Origin: Acidobacteriota bacterium
GTDB lineage: Bacteria > Acidobacteriota > Blastocatellia > Pyrinomonadales > Pyrinomonadaceae
Assembly: GCA_019639195.1 (NCBI GenBank)
Contig: JAHBSI010000002.1
Location: forward strand, 186,001-250,000
Direction of reading: 5' to 3'
DNA length: 64,000 nt
Positions 1 to 9,958 of the stretch are shown here, piece by piece. The position numbers and the translations under genes were made by a program. Numbering within the stretch: position 1 is the stretch's first letter; each line of letters opens with the position of its first letter. Under the pieces are notes generated by a model that worked only from the letters and a program-made list of their open reading frames with translations, did not search any database and was not told the DNA's origin.

Positions 1-726
1 GAGCGACACAGAGCGGACAAAGTAGTAATACTGCTTTCCAAACTCAAAGAACTCATCACGGAATTCGGGTTGGGTGATGGGCGTCTTGTTCAGGAGCCTC
101 GCAGGCTCTTTTTCGCTCGTCGAACGATAGACATTGTAGCCGAGCAGGCTCACGGGAGTCGTGCCGTCGATATTCGCTGCTGGAGGTGTCCACGATAGGG
201 TAACGGCATCCTGCGAAAGAGCTGACTGGAGCGATGTCGGGTTTGATGCCACCCGGCCCGCAGGTTCGATCACAAGGAAGTTCGAAAAAGCCGCCTTCTG
301 TCCTGAGGCGTTAGCAAATCGAAGAGCATAGATGAGACGGACCGGTTGGGACGCAAACTGTAATTCATCGGTATATGACAGGATCTTGCCGCCAAAATCA
401 TCATCGACGATCTTCAAGGTCTTAATGATGTTGGAGCGGGATGCAAAATCCTCCGCGGTGAGTGATCTTGGCGCGTCTATCGGCTCAGCAAGTCGGTAAA
501 TATCAACTCGGTCAATATTCAGGACACTTCCTTTCCCGGCGTTTCTAGCGGGCATCTTCCAGGAGATCTTTACGGTGTTCCCTCGCTGATAACCGGAAAC
601 CTCGGCCCGCTGGCTCACCTTTTCTTTTGGCGGACGCGGGAGCCCTCGCTTTCCGCAGCCGACCGATACGATCGCGGCCAGAAGGCACAAGATACTGAAA
701 TAAGAGGTCGTTCGCCTAAAGAACAT
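1..726 (-). CDS. Fibronectin type III domain lipoprotein (partial, C-terminus cut by window edge)
   Basis: I translated 242 codons on the minus strand from the ATG at 724-726; the frame stays open to base 1, so the C-terminus is missing. The first ~23 residues are a basic, hydrophobic signal (MFFRRTTSYFSILCLLA...) ending at a lipobox-like VGC, followed by CGKRGLPRPPKE, a start typical of small lipoproteins. The rest looks like beta-sandwich repeats: a segment with VKISWKMP and VDIYRL, and a second with VTLSWTPP, LLGYNVYRS and YYYFVRSVS, which are fibronectin-III strand signatures. The start lies inside the 3' end of hslU (11-bp overlap), implying translational coupling. Likely an envelope lipoprotein of unknown role. 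The protease-subunit neighbours do not reveal its function. Confidence 0.8.
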   Translation of the reverse strand, partial: MFFRRTTSYFSILCLLAAIVSVGCGKRGLPRPPKEKVSQRAEVSGYQRGNTVKISWKMPARNAGKGSVLNIDRVDIYRLAEPIDAPRSLTAEDFASRSNIIKTLKIVDDDFGGKILSYTDELQFASQPVRLIYALRFANASGQKAAFSNFLVIEPAGRVASNPTSLQSALSQDAVTLSWTPPAANIDGTTPVSLLGYNVYRSTSEKEPARLLNKTPITQPEFRDEFFEFGKQYYYFVRSVSL

Positions 727-2104
727 ATTGTCGAAGGTCCTGATCTTTTATAAGCCCGCCGAGTTTGTCGGAGACATACGTCGCGTCAATACGCTGATGC
801 TTTTCTTTAAGTTCGCCGCCCTCAAAGCTGATCTCTTCAAGCAATTTCTCAACAAGCGTATGAAGCCGTCTTGCTCCGATATTTTCGGTCGAGCGGTTGA
901 GCTCTTCCGTCATCTCCGCGATCTTATCGATCGCATCTGACGTAAATTCGAGTTCAATGCCTTCAGTCCCGAGCAATGCCTGATACTGTTTCAGCAGCGA
1001 ATTCTTAGGCTGAGTTAGTATTCGTTTGAGGTCGTCGATGGTAAGGGCCTCAAGTTCGACGCGGATCGGAAAGCGGCCTTGAAGTTCAGGGATCATGTCC
1101 GACGGCTTCGCGACGTGAAAGGCACCGGCGGCAATAAAAAGAATGTGGTCGGTACTGACCATGCCGTATTTTGTGTTGACGTTGGTGCCTTCGACGATCG
1201 GCAAGAGGTCACGCTGTACGCCTTCGCGGGAGACAGACGGATTGTTGCCCGATTCGCGTCCTGCGATCTTGTCGATCTCATCAAGAAAAATGATGCCGCT
1301 CTGCTCAGTCTTTCTTATGCCGGCACGGCTGACGGATTCCATATCGGTCAGCGACTCAAGCTCGTCGCGAAGCAGAAACTCGCGGGCTTCAGCGACCGTT
1401 GTACGGCGATTCACGGTCTTGTTCGGGAACATATTTCCGAACATATCCCGCAAATTCACGCCCATTTCCTCCATTCCCTGTCCGCCTATGAAGTCAATGG
1501 TGGCGTTTGAGCGGTCCTGCGTCGACACCTCGATGGTTCGTTCATCAAGGGCGCCGCTACGCAGCTGTGTGCGAAGTTTCTCACGGGTATTTTGAGGGGC
1601 AGGATCCGGAGTTTCGGATCCGTCGTCTGTTGCGGAATAACTCGGCGTGGGGAAGAGGATATCAAGCAGTTTCTCCTCAACGTTCGCTTCCGCCCTCGGT
1701 TTGATCTCCTCAAACGCCGCCTGGCGGGCCATATCGACACCTACATCGACGAGTTCCCGGACCATGCTTTCCACATCACGCCCGACATAGCCAACCTCAG
1801 TGAACTTTGATGCTTCGATCTTGATAAAGGGCGAATTCGCAAGGCGTGCGAGGCGTCGGGCTATCTCGGTCTTTCCAACGCCGGTCGAGCCGATCATCAA
1901 AATGTTCTTTGGAAGGACATCTTCGGCGATCTCCGGGGCAAGTTTTTGACGCCGAATCCGGTTGCGAAGAGCGACGGCGACCGCACGTTTTGCGGCCGAC
2001 TGACCAACGACATATCGATCGAGCTCGGCAACGATCTCGCGAGGGGTTAAAGAGTCAAGCTTTGGCGCTGTCGCGGTTACTTCTCCGCCTAGGTAAATAG
2101 CCAT
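716..2104 (-). CDS. hslU: HslU, ATPase/unfoldase subunit of the HslUV protease
   Basis: AAA+ unfoldase that recognises, unfolds and feeds proteins to the HslV peptidase in the cytoplasm. The 462 residues are slightly longer than the E. coli protein. Visible motifs are Walker A GSTGVGKT (72-79), the pore motif GYVG (105-108), Walker B IIFLDEID (271-278) and an arginine-rich C-terminal sensor-2 region ending in QYVL. The I-domain (about 110-240) carries an acidic, proline-rich stretch near 155-175. The start ATG shares one base with the hslV stop (TAATG), so the two subunits are translationally coupled. The 3' end overlaps the downstream lipoprotein gene. Confidence 0.97.
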   Translation of the reverse strand: MAIYLGGEVTATAPKLDSLTPREIVAELDRYVVGQSAAKRAVAVALRNRIRRQKLAPEIAEDVLPKNILMIGSTGVGKTEIARRLARLANSPFIKIEASKFTEVGYVGRDVESMVRELVDVGVDMARQAAFEEIKPRAEANVEEKLLDILFPTPSYSATDDGSETPDPAPQNTREKLRTQLRSGALDERTIEVSTQDRSNATIDFIGGQGMEEMGVNLRDMFGNMFPNKTVNRRTTVAEAREFLLRDELESLTDMESVSRAGIRKTEQSGIIFLDEIDKIAGRESGNNPSVSREGVQRDLLPIVEGTNVNTKYGMVSTDHILFIAAGAFHVAKPSDMIPELQGRFPIRVELEALTIDDLKRILTQPKNSLLKQYQALLGTEGIELEFTSDAIDKIAEMTEELNRSTENIGARRLHTLVEKLLEEISFEGGELKEKHQRIDATYVSDKLGGLIKDQDLRQYVL

Positions 2105-2649
2105 TACAATACTTCGAGGGCGACCTCGTTATTGGTGTAGATACAGATCTCGCCGGCGATCCGTAAGGATTCCATCGCGATCTCGCTTGCCGAGAGCTGC
2201 GTGTGCTTTAGCAGTGCCCGAGCCGCCGACAGGGCGTACATGCTCCCGGAGCCCACAGACAGCAAGCCGTCATCAGATGAGATCACATCGCCCTTGCCTG
2301 AGATCAGGAACGCGTCCGTCTTGTCCGCAACGATCAGCAGGGCTTCAAGATTGCGAAGGTATTTGTCCGTGCGCCAATCTTTGCTTAGCTCTATGGCCGC
2401 GCGTTCCAGACGACCTTGATATTCCTCGAGTTTTGATTCAAAGCGAGTTAGAAGTGCAAATGCGTCGGCCGTCGAACCCGCAAAACCCGCGATGACGGCG
2501 CCATTGCCCAATCTCCTGAGCTTCTTCGCCGAACTCTTGATCACCGTTTCACCAAGTGTTACCTGTCCGTCCGCGGCCATCGCTACCTGGCCGTCTTTAC
2601 GTACGAGCAGGACGGTGGTCGAACGGATCCGCATATTCTCGGTGTGCAT
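2104..2649 (-). CDS. hslV: HslV, threonine peptidase subunit of the HslUV protease
   Basis: Proteasome-beta-like peptidase that forms a double hexamer capped by HslU. The conserved start of the mature chain is [11 protein letters not shown], with the likely catalytic Thr at residue 11 of this reading frame. A pre-sequence ([10 protein letters not shown]) would have to be removed, or translation could begin at Met6 (base 2634), leaving five residues before the Thr. The core GDGQ-type block appears as [14 protein letters not shown]. 181 residues is the normal family length. First gene of the hslV-hslU-lipoprotein operon; it is divergent from the amidotransferase gene across a 74-bp gap that must hold both promoters. 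Confidence 0.95.
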   Translation of the reverse strand: MHTENMRIRSTTVLLVRKDGQVAMAADGQVTLGETVIKSSAKKLRRLGNGAVIAGFAGSTADAFALLTRFESKLEEYQGRLERAAIELSKDWRTDKYLRNLEALLIVADKTDAFLISGKGDVISSDDGLLSVGSGSMYALSAARALLKHTQLSASEIAMESLRIAGEICIYTNNEVALEVL

Positions 2650-2723
2650 ACAAAAAATGATACGGGTTTAATTACAAATCCTCAAATTGACTAAAAAGGC
2701 CGTTTAGCCGAACATAAAAGTTT

Positions 2724-3476
2724 ATGACGGTCAGACCGCGAGTAGGGATAACAATGCGGCTGGAACTCGAGACCGACAGGTTCTACCTCGGGCGCGATTA
2801 CAGCGAGGCTGTCGAAGCAATGGGCTGCACGCCCGTCCATATCGCTCTTATACCGAGTGAAGAGTACATTTCGTCGGTCGTGGAAAGCCTTGACGCGATC
2901 CTGTTGCCGGGAAGCGATTCTGATGTTGATCCGGCGCTCTTTGGCGAGCCTCCGCATCCAAAGCTCGGACGGGTCGTTCCCGAAAAGGACGCAGTTGATC
3001 GAATGATCCTGGATAGGGCCGAAGAGCATAACCTTCCGATCCTGGCGATCTGCTTCGGTATGCAGGCACTGAATGTTCACCGAGGCGGAAGTTTGATACA
3101 GGACATCAACTCCGAGATCAAGGAGCCGGTCAAGCACGAGCAGGGAATTCCAAGGGATCGGAACTCGCATTCGATCGCCGTAGAAAAAGGAATACTTGCT
3201 GGATTTTTGCCTGAAGGCGCCAAGGGATGCAAGGTCAATTCGCATCATCATCAGGCGATCAGAAATATCGGGGCCAACCTAAAAGCGACGGCTTGGGCAC
3301 CGGACGGTATCGTTGAATGCATCGAAGACACGCGGCCTGATCGAAATGTTCTTGGGGTGCAATGGCATCCTGAACTGAGCTGGAAGGCCGACAGCGTCTC
3401 GTCCTCGATCTTTCGTTGGTTTGCGGAGTGCTGTGGAAGGTCGCAAAGTTCGAGGGCGTCATTGGCCGCCGGCTAG
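2724..3476 (+). CDS. Class I glutamine amidotransferase-like protein (peptidase C26 / PuuD family)
   Basis: 250-residue cytoplasmic hydrolase of the gamma-glutamyl-GABA hydrolase family. The triad is visible: nucleophile Cys110 in LAICFGMQ, His215 and Glu217 in GVQWHPE. The family hallmark SHHHQ is at 173-177 and the oxyanion segment LPGSDSDVDP at 61-70. The nucleophile motif has Phe where glutaminases and PuuD usually have Arg (CRG). Family members remove gamma-glutamyl groups from small molecules; the substrate here cannot be read from context. First gene of a plus-strand run with the two small membrane proteins, recO and the LptF-LptG permease, spaced 20 bp from the next start. Confidence 0.85.
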   Translation: MTVRPRVGITMRLELETDRFYLGRDYSEAVEAMGCTPVHIALIPSEEYISSVVESLDAILLPGSDSDVDPALFGEPPHPKLGRVVPEKDAVDRMILDRAEEHNLPILAICFGMQALNVHRGGSLIQDINSEIKEPVKHEQGIPRDRNSHSIAVEKGILAGFLPEGAKGCKVNSHHHQAIRNIGANLKATAWAPDGIVECIEDTRPDRNVLGVQWHPELSWKADSVSSSIFRWFAECCGRSQSSRASLAAG

Positions 3477-3496
3477 CTCGAACTGGAAGATACACA

Positions 3497-3877
3497 ATGG
3501 ATAAACCGATACTCTTGATCATTGCCGCCTGGTTCGTCCCGGGAGCCGGCTATTTCCTTCAGGGGAAAGTCGTTCGTGCCATTATCATTGGCGTGGTCGT
3601 ATGGAGCCTTTTTGCGCTCGCCATCGTAAATGGCGGTGCGTACTATCCGGGATTTAGCTACCAGGACGGTCAACTCCTCTATTTGCTCAACTTTATCTCC
3701 CGAATCGGAAATGGCCTCGGCGGCTTTGTGAGTTACTTTATGGCAGCGCAACCGGACAAGCACATCGCCGCCCTCGCAACATTCGAGTACGGTGGGCGAT
3801 TTCTTGAAGTTGCGGGCCTTTTGAACTATCTGGCGGTGATCGATTCGGTGGACATTAAGCTGAGGAGGAAGGCATGA
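3497..3877 (+). CDS. Small multi-pass membrane protein (DUF6677-like)
   Basis: 126 residues from the ATG at 3497, chosen because GGAAGA lies 6 bp upstream; the frame could open earlier but would overlap the preceding gene. It begins MDKPILLIIAAWFVPGAGYFLQGK, with a PGAG(Y/H)xLQG pattern seen in small TM2/DUF6677-like membrane proteins. Hydrophobic segments lie at about 5-20, 28-48 and 65-90. The C-terminus is basic (KLRRKA). The stop overlaps the next start (ATGA), so it is coupled to the following 57-residue membrane protein. Function unknown. Its place before recO and the LPS permease suggests an envelope role, but that is only inference. Confidence 0.75.
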   Translation: MDKPILLIIAAWFVPGAGYFLQGKVVRAIIIGVVVWSLFALAIVNGGAYYPGFSYQDGQLLYLLNFISRIGNGLGGFVSYFMAAQPDKHIAALATFEYGGRFLEVAGLLNYLAVIDSVDIKLRRKA

Positions 3878-4047
3878 TACATTTCATTTACTTGGTCCTC
3901 TTCGCGTTCTTTGTGGCGGTTGCCTTTGGTGTTTTCGCGGTTGGAACCACCAAAGAGCGGATCTGGTATGCCGGAAAAACATTCCTCCAATTTTTGATCA
4001 TAAGCCTGGTACTTGCCTGGATACTATACTTTATACCGCCGAATTAA
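3874..4047 (+). CDS. Very small membrane protein, 57 residues, unknown function
   Basis: Translated directly: ATG at 3874 overlapping the previous stop by 4 bp (ATGA), stop TAA at 4045-4047. The peptide starts MIHFIYLVLFAFFVAVAFG, has a short polar stretch (GTTKERIWYAGKT) and a second hydrophobic segment ending LAWILYFIPPN. The prediction is two transmembrane helices in a hairpin with a positively charged loop. The overlap and the absence of any other reading of this 190-bp interval before recO support a real gene. I do not recognise a family. Confidence 0.7.
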   Translation: MIHFIYLVLFAFFVAVAFGVFAVGTTKERIWYAGKTFLQFLIISLVLAWILYFIPPN

Positions 4048-4066
4048 AGTAACACCTTAACAACAT

Positions 4067-4825
4067 ATGGCTGTAGTTGAGACAGAATGCATCGTCCTGC
4101 GAAGCTACGATCTGGCTGATGCAGATAAGATCGCTGTACTCTTAACGGCCGATCACGGCGTCGTCAGGGCCGTTGCGAAAGGGGCAAAACGACTTAAAAG
4201 CAAATTTGGCAGCGGCCTCGAACCGCTAACGCGGGTTAATGCGGCTTATTTCAAGAAAGAGACCCGCGAGCTCGTGGATCTCGATAAGATAGAGGTGATC
4301 GAGTCCGCGTTCAGTCTCGTGAGCTCGCCCGAGATATTGACGCGATTTGCTTATTTGATAGACATTCTGATCTCGCTTGTCCCCGCCGAACTGCCGGATC
4401 CTGCGTTGTATCGGATGACAAATGCGTGCCTCGGCGCCGTAAGGAACCGGCCTGATTCGATCGAGGCCATATCGCTTTACTTTGAAGCGTGGCTACTGAG
4501 GCTCGCGGGTCTTTTTCCAACCTGGGATGCGTGTTCCATCTGCAAAGTTCAGCTCGGTTCGGATCAGGCCTCACAGATCGGAGCAGAGTTTCAATTGATC
4601 TGCGAACGATGCAGAAAAAGTTCGGGCGGAGACATGGTGACGGCAAAGCAACGGGATGTCGTTTTGCGGTCACGCAAACTGTCTCCAGAGGCCTTTGCCT
4701 TGGAGCCGATTCCCGACGAATCACTGAAAAAACTGTCTTCGATCTTTAGACGAATGATCGGACGAGCGACCGGGTTCGAGAATGTAGATCGGGCCCTTCA
4801 AGCAGGAGTTCAAGGCAGGAGATAG
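4067..4825 (+). CDS. recO: RecO, DNA repair/recombination mediator
   Basis: 252-residue protein that loads RecA onto SSB-coated DNA with RecR in the RecFOR pathway. The N-terminal OB fold is clear (VETECIVLRSYDLADADKIA, then GVVRAVAKGAKRLKSKFG), followed by the helical domain. The four-cysteine zinc site typical of many RecO proteins is intact: Cys156-x2-Cys159 and Cys179-x2-Cys182. No strong Shine-Dalgarno precedes the ATG, but the N-terminus matches the family. It sits 12 bp before the LptF-LptG gene. An ssb gene lies elsewhere in the window. Confidence 0.95.
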   Translation: MAVVETECIVLRSYDLADADKIAVLLTADHGVVRAVAKGAKRLKSKFGSGLEPLTRVNAAYFKKETRELVDLDKIEVIESAFSLVSSPEILTRFAYLIDILISLVPAELPDPALYRMTNACLGAVRNRPDSIEAISLYFEAWLLRLAGLFPTWDACSICKVQLGSDQASQIGAEFQLICERCRKSSGGDMVTAKQRDVVLRSRKLSPEAFALEPIPDESLKKLSSIFRRMIGRATGFENVDRALQAGVQGRR

Positions 4826-4837
4826 TTTGGGCACGTT

Positions 4838-7258
4838 ATGAAAAGGGTCGGAAAGCTCATTTCACGCTATCTGCTTGGCGCGGTCGTGCCGTACTTTCTC
4901 TTCTCCTGGGTACTACTTACGGTCATCCTCTTCTTACAGCAGGCAAGCCGCTATTCCGAACTATTTTTCAACGTCAATATTCCCGGAAGCCTGATCTGGC
5001 AGCTGATGATCGGCCTTATCCCAAATGTCGTCGCATTCACTTGTCCGATGGCCGTCTTGGTTGGAACGATAATTGGCCTCTCAAAAATGCAGGGCGACAG
5101 CGAGCTTACGGCTATTCGCGCGACGGGTGTCGGAAACCTGCAGATCGCGTTGCCGATAGCTCTTCTCGGGGTCGCGTTATCGCTTTTTGCTCTGTTTGTG
5201 AATATCAAAGGCGTACCGTTCGCCGCGGCTCTGGTCCGGGAAGTTGCGATGCGATCTGCGATATCAAAATTCGAATCACCCATTGAGCCCGGTGTTTTCT
5301 ATTCAGAAATTGAAGGCTTTACGATCCTTGCCCGCGAGACCGACCCGCAGACCGGCAATTTAAAGAGCGTTTTCATTTCGCAGCAGGACTCTGCGAATGG
5401 CGTATATCGGTTGATCACCTCGGACGTTGGACGGATCGAGATCGCCGGCGAAGCGACAGAACTCGTACTCGAGAATGCGGCCGTCGTTACAATTCCGGAG
5501 GCCGAGACCGGAGGGAAATACGCATTCGAGCGTATCAAGGATATTCGGGTCGCGCTAAAGACGAAACGGGCCGAGCTGCTCGATCGCCTTGCTAATTCTG
5601 TCCGCTTGCCGGACGAGATGGGGTTGGCCGACCTGACAGACGTTGCGGCAACCGCGGAAGGTAAGACGAAGGTCGAGGCTCAGATCATCCTGTTCCGACG
5701 TTTCGTGATGTCCCTGACTCCGCTGATCTTTTGCTTGTTAGGGACGATAATGGTGCTGAGGTTTCGGCGCGGTGGGCGTGGCTTCGGGATCGTTCTGGCC
5801 CTCGGAGCCCTTGTTGGCTATTATCTGGTCGCGTTTTCGGGGGAGCAACTTGCTCGCGCGGGCGCTTTGCCGGTCGCATTTGCGAGCGTGCTACCGATCC
5901 TAGCGAGCGTAGGAGCGATGCTCTGGCTTGCCTACAGCCCAAGACTTCGTTTTGCCGAAACCCTTTCAAACTTTTTGGGATCCCGTTTCGAAGCGCTGAA
6001 AGGCAGATCGAGCGGTCTGTCATTCAAGAATCGGCTCGTCGATCTCACGTCCGGCTTGCGGGACTTTGATATTTCGGCAAGCGTCGTGTGGTATTTTTTG
6101 CTCTCGACTGCATTTCTGCTGATCGTATTTCTGATCTTCACAGCTTTCGACACGTGGCGATTTGCATCGACGGTCGAGGGCGGCGAATGGATGCTGACGA
6201 AATACCTGACATTCCTGGTGCCTTTTGCATATCTGCAGATCGCCCCCTCGGCGGCAATGATCGCCGCACTGGCCGCTTATGCGATCAAATCAAGGAACAA
6301 CGAACTTGTAACCTGGGCCGCGGCAGGGCAGAGTATGTTTCGCCTTCTTCTCCCGTGTCTTGGTCTGGCTCTCGTTCTTGGGGCTGCAGATTTCGCGATT
6401 CAGGAAACGCTTGCACCGCGGGCAAATCAGATCCAGGATAGCGTGCGCGCCGAACTGCGGAGCGGCGGGAAGCCGATTCAGCCAAAGCGTCTGTGGACGA
6501 CGGAAGGGAAGTACATCTTTTCTTATGTTCTGGGCCCATCAGCGTCTGATAACGAGACGGAGAACGCCCCCTCTCGATCAAGCGGTAGTCAGGTGAGGCC
6601 AACCGCTCCGGTGAGATCCGAAACAGCGGATTCGGTCGCAAATTATGGTGCGTCTGATAACGACAAGGGCAGGCTACGAAAAGATCCGTCCAACGCATCT
6701 CTTGTCTCCGATGTGATCGTACTCGAATTTTCGGGCGATAAGGCAAATTTGCAAACCGTGTACCGCGCAAAGAGTGGGACATTCGAGGGATCCGAAGTTG
6801 GGCTGAACAATGTGATTGCGATCTCGCGGGGTGCGGATAGTCTAAGCGAAGAACCGAGAAGGGAAGTTAGGTTGCTGACCGAGTTCGATCCATTTAGGAA
6901 TGTCGGTGGAAAGCCGAATCACCTCTCGGTCAGGGAATTGGAAGAGTCGGCTTCGGCGGCGAGTGCAGACTCGGAGCGGTATGCGTACTCGGTCGGTGTA
7001 CAAAAACGGCTCGCGGCCCTCTTTGTACCGGTTGTTGTCGTGCTTTTCTCAGTGCCATGGGGAGTTTCGCTCCGGCGTGCGCCGATGGTGTCGTCCCTCA
7101 GTGTAGCGGTTGGCCTCTGGCTGCTCTTCATCGGGCTCACAAATGTCTTCGAACAGTACGGGATCTCAGGAAGCTTGCCTCCGTTCGTAGCCGTTTGGGC
7201 ACCTGTCTTTGCGTTTGCCACGCTAGGCATTTATCTGATCTCACGCATAAGAACCTAA
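4838..7258 (+). CDS. LptF-LptG permease fused in one chain
   Basis: An 806-residue inner-membrane protein with two LptF/LptG (YjgP/YjgQ) halves in tandem. Half 1 (about 1-370) has membrane helices near 12-34, 58-80 and 103-123, a periplasmic jellyroll domain (about 150-250) and further helices from 285. Half 2 (about 410-806) repeats the layout: helices near 413-437, 455-480 and 500-520, a periplasmic domain interrupted by a low-complexity Ser/Pro/Asn-rich stretch (about 565-625), and three C-terminal helices. In most bacteria LptF and LptG are separate ~360-residue proteins that pair with LptB to extract LPS. Here one chain would supply both. LptB, LptC, LptA and LptD are not in the window. 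Confidence 0.85.
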   Translation: MKRVGKLISRYLLGAVVPYFLFSWVLLTVILFLQQASRYSELFFNVNIPGSLIWQLMIGLIPNVVAFTCPMAVLVGTIIGLSKMQGDSELTAIRATGVGNLQIALPIALLGVALSLFALFVNIKGVPFAAALVREVAMRSAISKFESPIEPGVFYSEIEGFTILARETDPQTGNLKSVFISQQDSANGVYRLITSDVGRIEIAGEATELVLENAAVVTIPEAETGGKYAFERIKDIRVALKTKRAELLDRLANSVRLPDEMGLADLTDVAATAEGKTKVEAQIILFRRFVMSLTPLIFCLLGTIMVLRFRRGGRGFGIVLALGALVGYYLVAFSGEQLARAGALPVAFASVLPILASVGAMLWLAYSPRLRFAETLSNFLGSRFEALKGRSSGLSFKNRLVDLTSGLRDFDISASVVWYFLLSTAFLLIVFLIFTAFDTWRFASTVEGGEWMLTKYLTFLVPFAYLQIAPSAAMIAALAAYAIKSRNNELVTWAAAGQSMFRLLLPCLGLALVLGAADFAIQETLAPRANQIQDSVRAELRSGGKPIQPKRLWTTEGKYIFSYVLGPSASDNETENAPSRSSGSQVRPTAPVRSETADSVANYGASDNDKGRLRKDPSNASLVSDVIVLEFSGDKANLQTVYRAKSGTFEGSEVGLNNVIAISRGADSLSEEPRREVRLLTEFDPFRNVGGKPNHLSVRELEESASAASADSERYAYSVGVQKRLAALFVPVVVVLFSVPWGVSLRRAPMVSSLSVAVGLWLLFIGLTNVFEQYGISGSLPPFVAVWAPVFAFATLGIYLISRIRT

Positions 7259-7265
7259 AAGGGAA

Positions 7266-7300
7266 GAGGCCGTCCCGAAGATCGCCTTCGAGACAGCCTC
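7266..7300. terminator. Intrinsic terminator between convergent lptFG and ahcY
   Basis: Inverted repeat GAGGC/GCCTC, GTC/GAC and CGAAG/CTTCG around a 5-nt loop, with small mismatches. It lies 8 bp after the LptF-LptG stop and 29 bp before the ahcY stop. On the minus strand it is followed by a T-rich run (CCCTTTT), so it best fits ahcY but can serve both genes. Confidence 0.6.
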
Positions 7301-7328
7301 AGTATTCAAAAAGCGAGGAACGAGTTAT

Positions 7329-8615
<1,287 letters not shown>

Positions 8616-8628
8616 TTACTCTTTCGCA

Positions 8629-8659
8629 GCAATTCGCGGCCAATCAAGCCGCGAATTGC
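8629..8659 (-). promoter_or_regulatory. Perfect 12-bp hairpin between metK and ahcY
   Basis: GCAATTCGCGGC and its exact complement flank a 7-nt loop, 20 bp upstream of the ahcY start. In the direction of transcription the T-run precedes the stem rather than following it, so it is not a normal intrinsic terminator. It could be a processing or stability element, or could influence ahcY translation. I do not recognise a SAM or SAH riboswitch core in it. Confidence 0.5.
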
Positions 8660-8676
8660 AAAAAATGAAAGTGATA

Positions 8677-9840
8677 TTAGCCGTTCGTGCCGACCGCCGT
8701 TTCTGCTGCGGTGCGAAGAGCCTCTGCCTTATCCGTCTTCTCCCAGGAGAATTCGTCATTCGCGCGGCCGAAATGGCCAAAGCGAGCAGTTGCCTTATAG
8801 ATCGGGCGACGAAGGTCAAGTGTCTCGATAATGCCCTTCGGGGTCAGGCTGAAATTTTCCTTCACGATCTCGGAAATACGGCCGTCATCGATGGTACCGG
8901 TCCCGTGGGTATCAACTAGCACCGATACGGGTTCTGCGACGCCAATTGCGTAGGCAAGCTGAACGGTACATTTATCAGCAAGGCCGGCCGCTACGACGTT
9001 CTTGGCGATATAGCGGGCCATATAGGCTGCCGAGCGGTCAACTTTCGTTGGATCCTTGCCGGAGAATGCTCCGCCGCCGTGAGGGGCGTAACCACCGTAA
9101 GTATCAACGATGATCTTGCGTCCGGTAACGCCGGCGTCGCCCATTGGGCCGCCGATCACGAATTTACCGGTCGGGTTGATGTGATATTTTGTGTTTTCGT
9201 CAAGGAGGTCGGCGGGGATCGTCGGCTTGATAACTTTTTCGAGAACGTCAGCACGAATCTGTTCGATCGGCATCTCGGCAGTCTGAGTCGAAATAACCAC
9301 CGCTTCGACGCGAAACGGCTTTCCGTCTCGATATTCGATCGAGACCTGCGATTTACCGTCGGGCCGCAGATAGGGAATCGTGCCGTCACGACGAACTTCG
9401 CTGAGCTTGCGAGTCAGGTTGTGTGCCATCTGGATCGGCATCGGCATCAGTTCGGGCGTTTCGTTGCACGCATATCCAAACATAAGGCCCTGATCGCCCG
9501 CACCGCCGGTATCAACGCCCTGAGCGATGTCAGGTGACTGGGTACCGATCGCATCGATAACCGAACAAGTGTTCGAGTCATAGCCGAACTCGGCATTGTG
9601 ATATCCGATCTCTTCGATCGTTTCACGAATGATCTGTTTGTAGTTAACCGTTGCGGTTGTCGTGATCTCGCCGGCAACTACCGCAAGGCCAGTCGTGACC
9701 AAAGTTTCGCATGCTACGCGGCCGTTGGGGTCCTGCGTAAGGATCGCATCAAGGATCGCGTCCGAAATGTTATCGGCGATCTTGTCTGGGTGACCTTCGG
9801 TTACAGATTCCGAAGTAAATAGGAAATTACCGTTGCTCAA
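8677..9840 (-). CDS. metK: S-adenosylmethionine synthase (TTG start)
   Basis: Makes SAM from methionine and ATP. Family motifs are intact: [20 protein letters not shown] at the N-terminus, the [12 protein letters not shown] substrate/ATP loop, [22 protein letters not shown] and the C-terminal [18 protein letters not shown]. 387 residues is normal. The start codon is TTG: the codon at 9838-9840 reads TTG, no in-frame ATG lies upstream, and GGAG sits about 10 bp before it. A sigma70-like promoter lies about 60 bp upstream. First gene of the metK-ahcY pair. Confidence 0.97.
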   Translation of the reverse strand: MSNGNFLFTSESVTEGHPDKIADNISDAILDAILTQDPNGRVACETLVTTGLAVVAGEITTTATVNYKQIIRETIEEIGYHNAEFGYDSNTCSVIDAIGTQSPDIAQGVDTGGAGDQGLMFGYACNETPELMPMPIQMAHNLTRKLSEVRRDGTIPYLRPDGKSQVSIEYRDGKPFRVEAVVISTQTAEMPIEQIRADVLEKVIKPTIPADLLDENTKYHINPTGKFVIGGPMGDAGVTGRKIIVDTYGGYAPHGGGAFSGKDPTKVDRSAAYMARYIAKNVVAAGLADKCTVQLAYAIGVAEPVSVLVDTHGTGTIDDGRISEIVKENFSLTPKGIIETLDLRRPIYKATARFGHFGRANDEFSWEKTDKAEALRTAAETAVGTNG

Positions 9841-9899
9841 AATATTAAAGCTCCTATCGGGAATATAGATCGATCAAGCCGACCTGTGGCAAAACGTAA

Positions 9900-9929
9900 A
9901 TCTTAGCTTCAAAACCAGTCAATTGTCAA
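9900..9929 (-). promoter_or_regulatory. Predicted promoter of metK
   Basis: On the minus strand TTGACA (9924-9929) and TAAGAT (9900-9905) are separated by 18 bp, a good sigma70-type match ending about 60 bp before the metK TTG start. It follows directly on the terminator-like hairpin at 9934-9958, as expected at an operon boundary. Confidence 0.55.
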
Positions 9930-9933
9930 AGGA

Positions 9934-9958
9934 AACCGACTCTGAAACCGAGTCGGTT
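9934..9958 (-). terminator. Terminator-like hairpin after the miaB-DUF151 transcript
   Basis: Perfect 9-bp stem AACCGACTC/GAGTCGGTT with a 7-nt loop; on the minus strand it is followed by TTTCCTTTG. It separates the DUF151 gene from the metK promoter. Confidence 0.55.

Noticed and set aside
1079..1595. Plus-strand open frames of 143 and 150 codons across hslU
   Set aside because: Antisense shadows of a strongly conserved gene; low-complexity Arg/Ser composition and no family likeness.
2691..3251. Minus-strand frame of 186 codons opposite the amidotransferase
   Set aside because: Shadow frame; the plus strand has a complete catalytic triad and proper length.
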